DNA of 64,000 nucleotides from Candidatus Cloacimonadota bacterium (GTDB taxonomy: Bacteria > Cloacimonadota > Cloacimonadia > Cloacimonadales > JAJBBL01), in NCBI GenBank assembly GCA_019429305.1, contig JAHYIR010000006.1, positions 50,077-114,076 of the forward strand. Reading direction: 5' to 3'. Made by a program: the position numbers and the translations under genes. Positions 63,753 to 64,000 of the stretch are shown piece after piece. The notes below the pieces were generated by a model. That model was not told where the DNA came from. It searched no databases and saw nothing but the letters and a program-made list of their open reading frames with translations. Position 1 is the first letter of the stretch; the number at the start of each line of letters is the position of its first letter.

Positions 63753-64000
63753 ATGATACGCAGACAAAATCTCAAGATCAACTACAAGTTAACTTTGACT
63801 ATTCTCCTGTTGGCAGTGACTTTACTGGCAACTTCCTGCGTATATTTCAATACTTTTTATAACGCCAAAAAATATTTCGATTCTGCTCATAGCCAGCCTC
63901 TTAGGGATACAGGCAGACCAGCACCAAGAGCAATTCAGGACTATGATAAAGTAATTGAAAGATGTACCTACATTTTAACTGAATATCCCAATAGTCGCTG
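63753..64000 (+). CDS. TPR-like lipoprotein, cut by window edge
   Basis: Frame open from ATG 63753 to the edge (82 codons). The signal LTLTILLLAVTLLATSC gives a lipidated Cys, followed by VYFNTFYNAKKYFDSA, and helical AIQDYDKVIERCTYIL. The YFNTFYNAKKYFD start is shared with outer membrane lipoproteins of the TPR type in FCB-group genomes. It starts 44 bases after hutH. Role not known; BamD-like assembly factors are a guess. Confidence 0.7.
   Translation, partial: MIRRQNLKINYKLTLTILLLAVTLLATSCVYFNTFYNAKKYFDSAHSQPLRDTGRPAPRAIQDYDKVIERCTYILTEYPNSR

Overview
The window is AT-rich, almost fully coding DNA from a Gram-negative, probably anaerobic, amino-acid-fermenting bacterium of the Fibrobacterota-Chlorobiota-Bacteroidota (FCB) side of the tree. 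The best fit is Candidatus Cloacimonadota (the Cloacimonas relatives). The reasons are a kdd-kamA-kamB-kamC lysine-fermentation block, a fused LpxC-FabZ enzyme, secreted proteins ending in a type IX secretion (Por) sorting domain, a PorV-like barrel, and Mla and Lpx genes showing an outer membrane with lipid A. The assignment is inference from gene content; no 16S gene is present.

Layout. 1-3064 (minus): a truncated TPR lipoprotein, an RNase Z-like protein and a WecA/TagO-type transferase. 3298-6948 (plus): a secreted protein, obgE and dprA. 7069-12828 (minus): dinB, hup, then the rpmH-rnpA-yidD-yidC-jag block with a metallo-beta-lactamase-fold hydrolase. 13154-18338 (plus): lysine fermentation. 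18416-23507 (plus): an Mla-type trans-envelope lipid transport locus that includes an unrecognised lipidated putative beta-barrel. 23583-24771: a membrane zinc peptidase and a Mut7-C RNase. 24826-27188 (minus): ferredoxin, tatD, ftsY, rpsT. 27419-32669 (plus): cmk-plsC-ispH-rpsA, then aroK. 32923-42348 (minus): recD2, a CAU-anticodon tRNA, and the macromolecular synthesis cluster rpsU-cvpA-mutS2-dnaG-rpoD. 42507-45172 (minus): a VOC-nitroreductase fusion and a CoA-disulfide-reductase/rhodanese fusion. 45311-49153 (minus): skp-lpxD-lpxC/fabZ-lpxA. 49301-52491 (minus): small envelope proteins, an M23 peptidase, a nucleotidyltransferase broken by one in-frame stop, and a PhnB-like protein. 53099-64000 (plus): S41-like protease, tRNA-Leu, PorV-like protein, large M6 metalloprotease with sorting domain, three tandem related membrane proteins, hutH and a truncated lipoprotein.

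Three genes are short and easily missed: rpmH (12694-12828), a 56-residue 2[4Fe-4S] ferredoxin (24826-24996) and rpsU with a GTG start (42145-42348). Several start codons were moved inward on ribosome-binding-site evidence (wecA-like, hup, mlaF, rpoD, lpxC/fabZ, skp, phnB-like).

The most unusual non-coding content lies at 32.8 kb and from 52.5 to 59.8 kb. It consists of a two-copy hairpin family whose stems differ by compensatory changes, a second two-copy inverted-repeat family, a TCGAGATGACA-type repeat, and a 30-bp tandem array. The best candidate for an incompletely described protein system is the Mla-type locus with its lipidated barrel and STAS-fused permease. I see no CRISPR array, insertion sequence, prophage or clear defence island.
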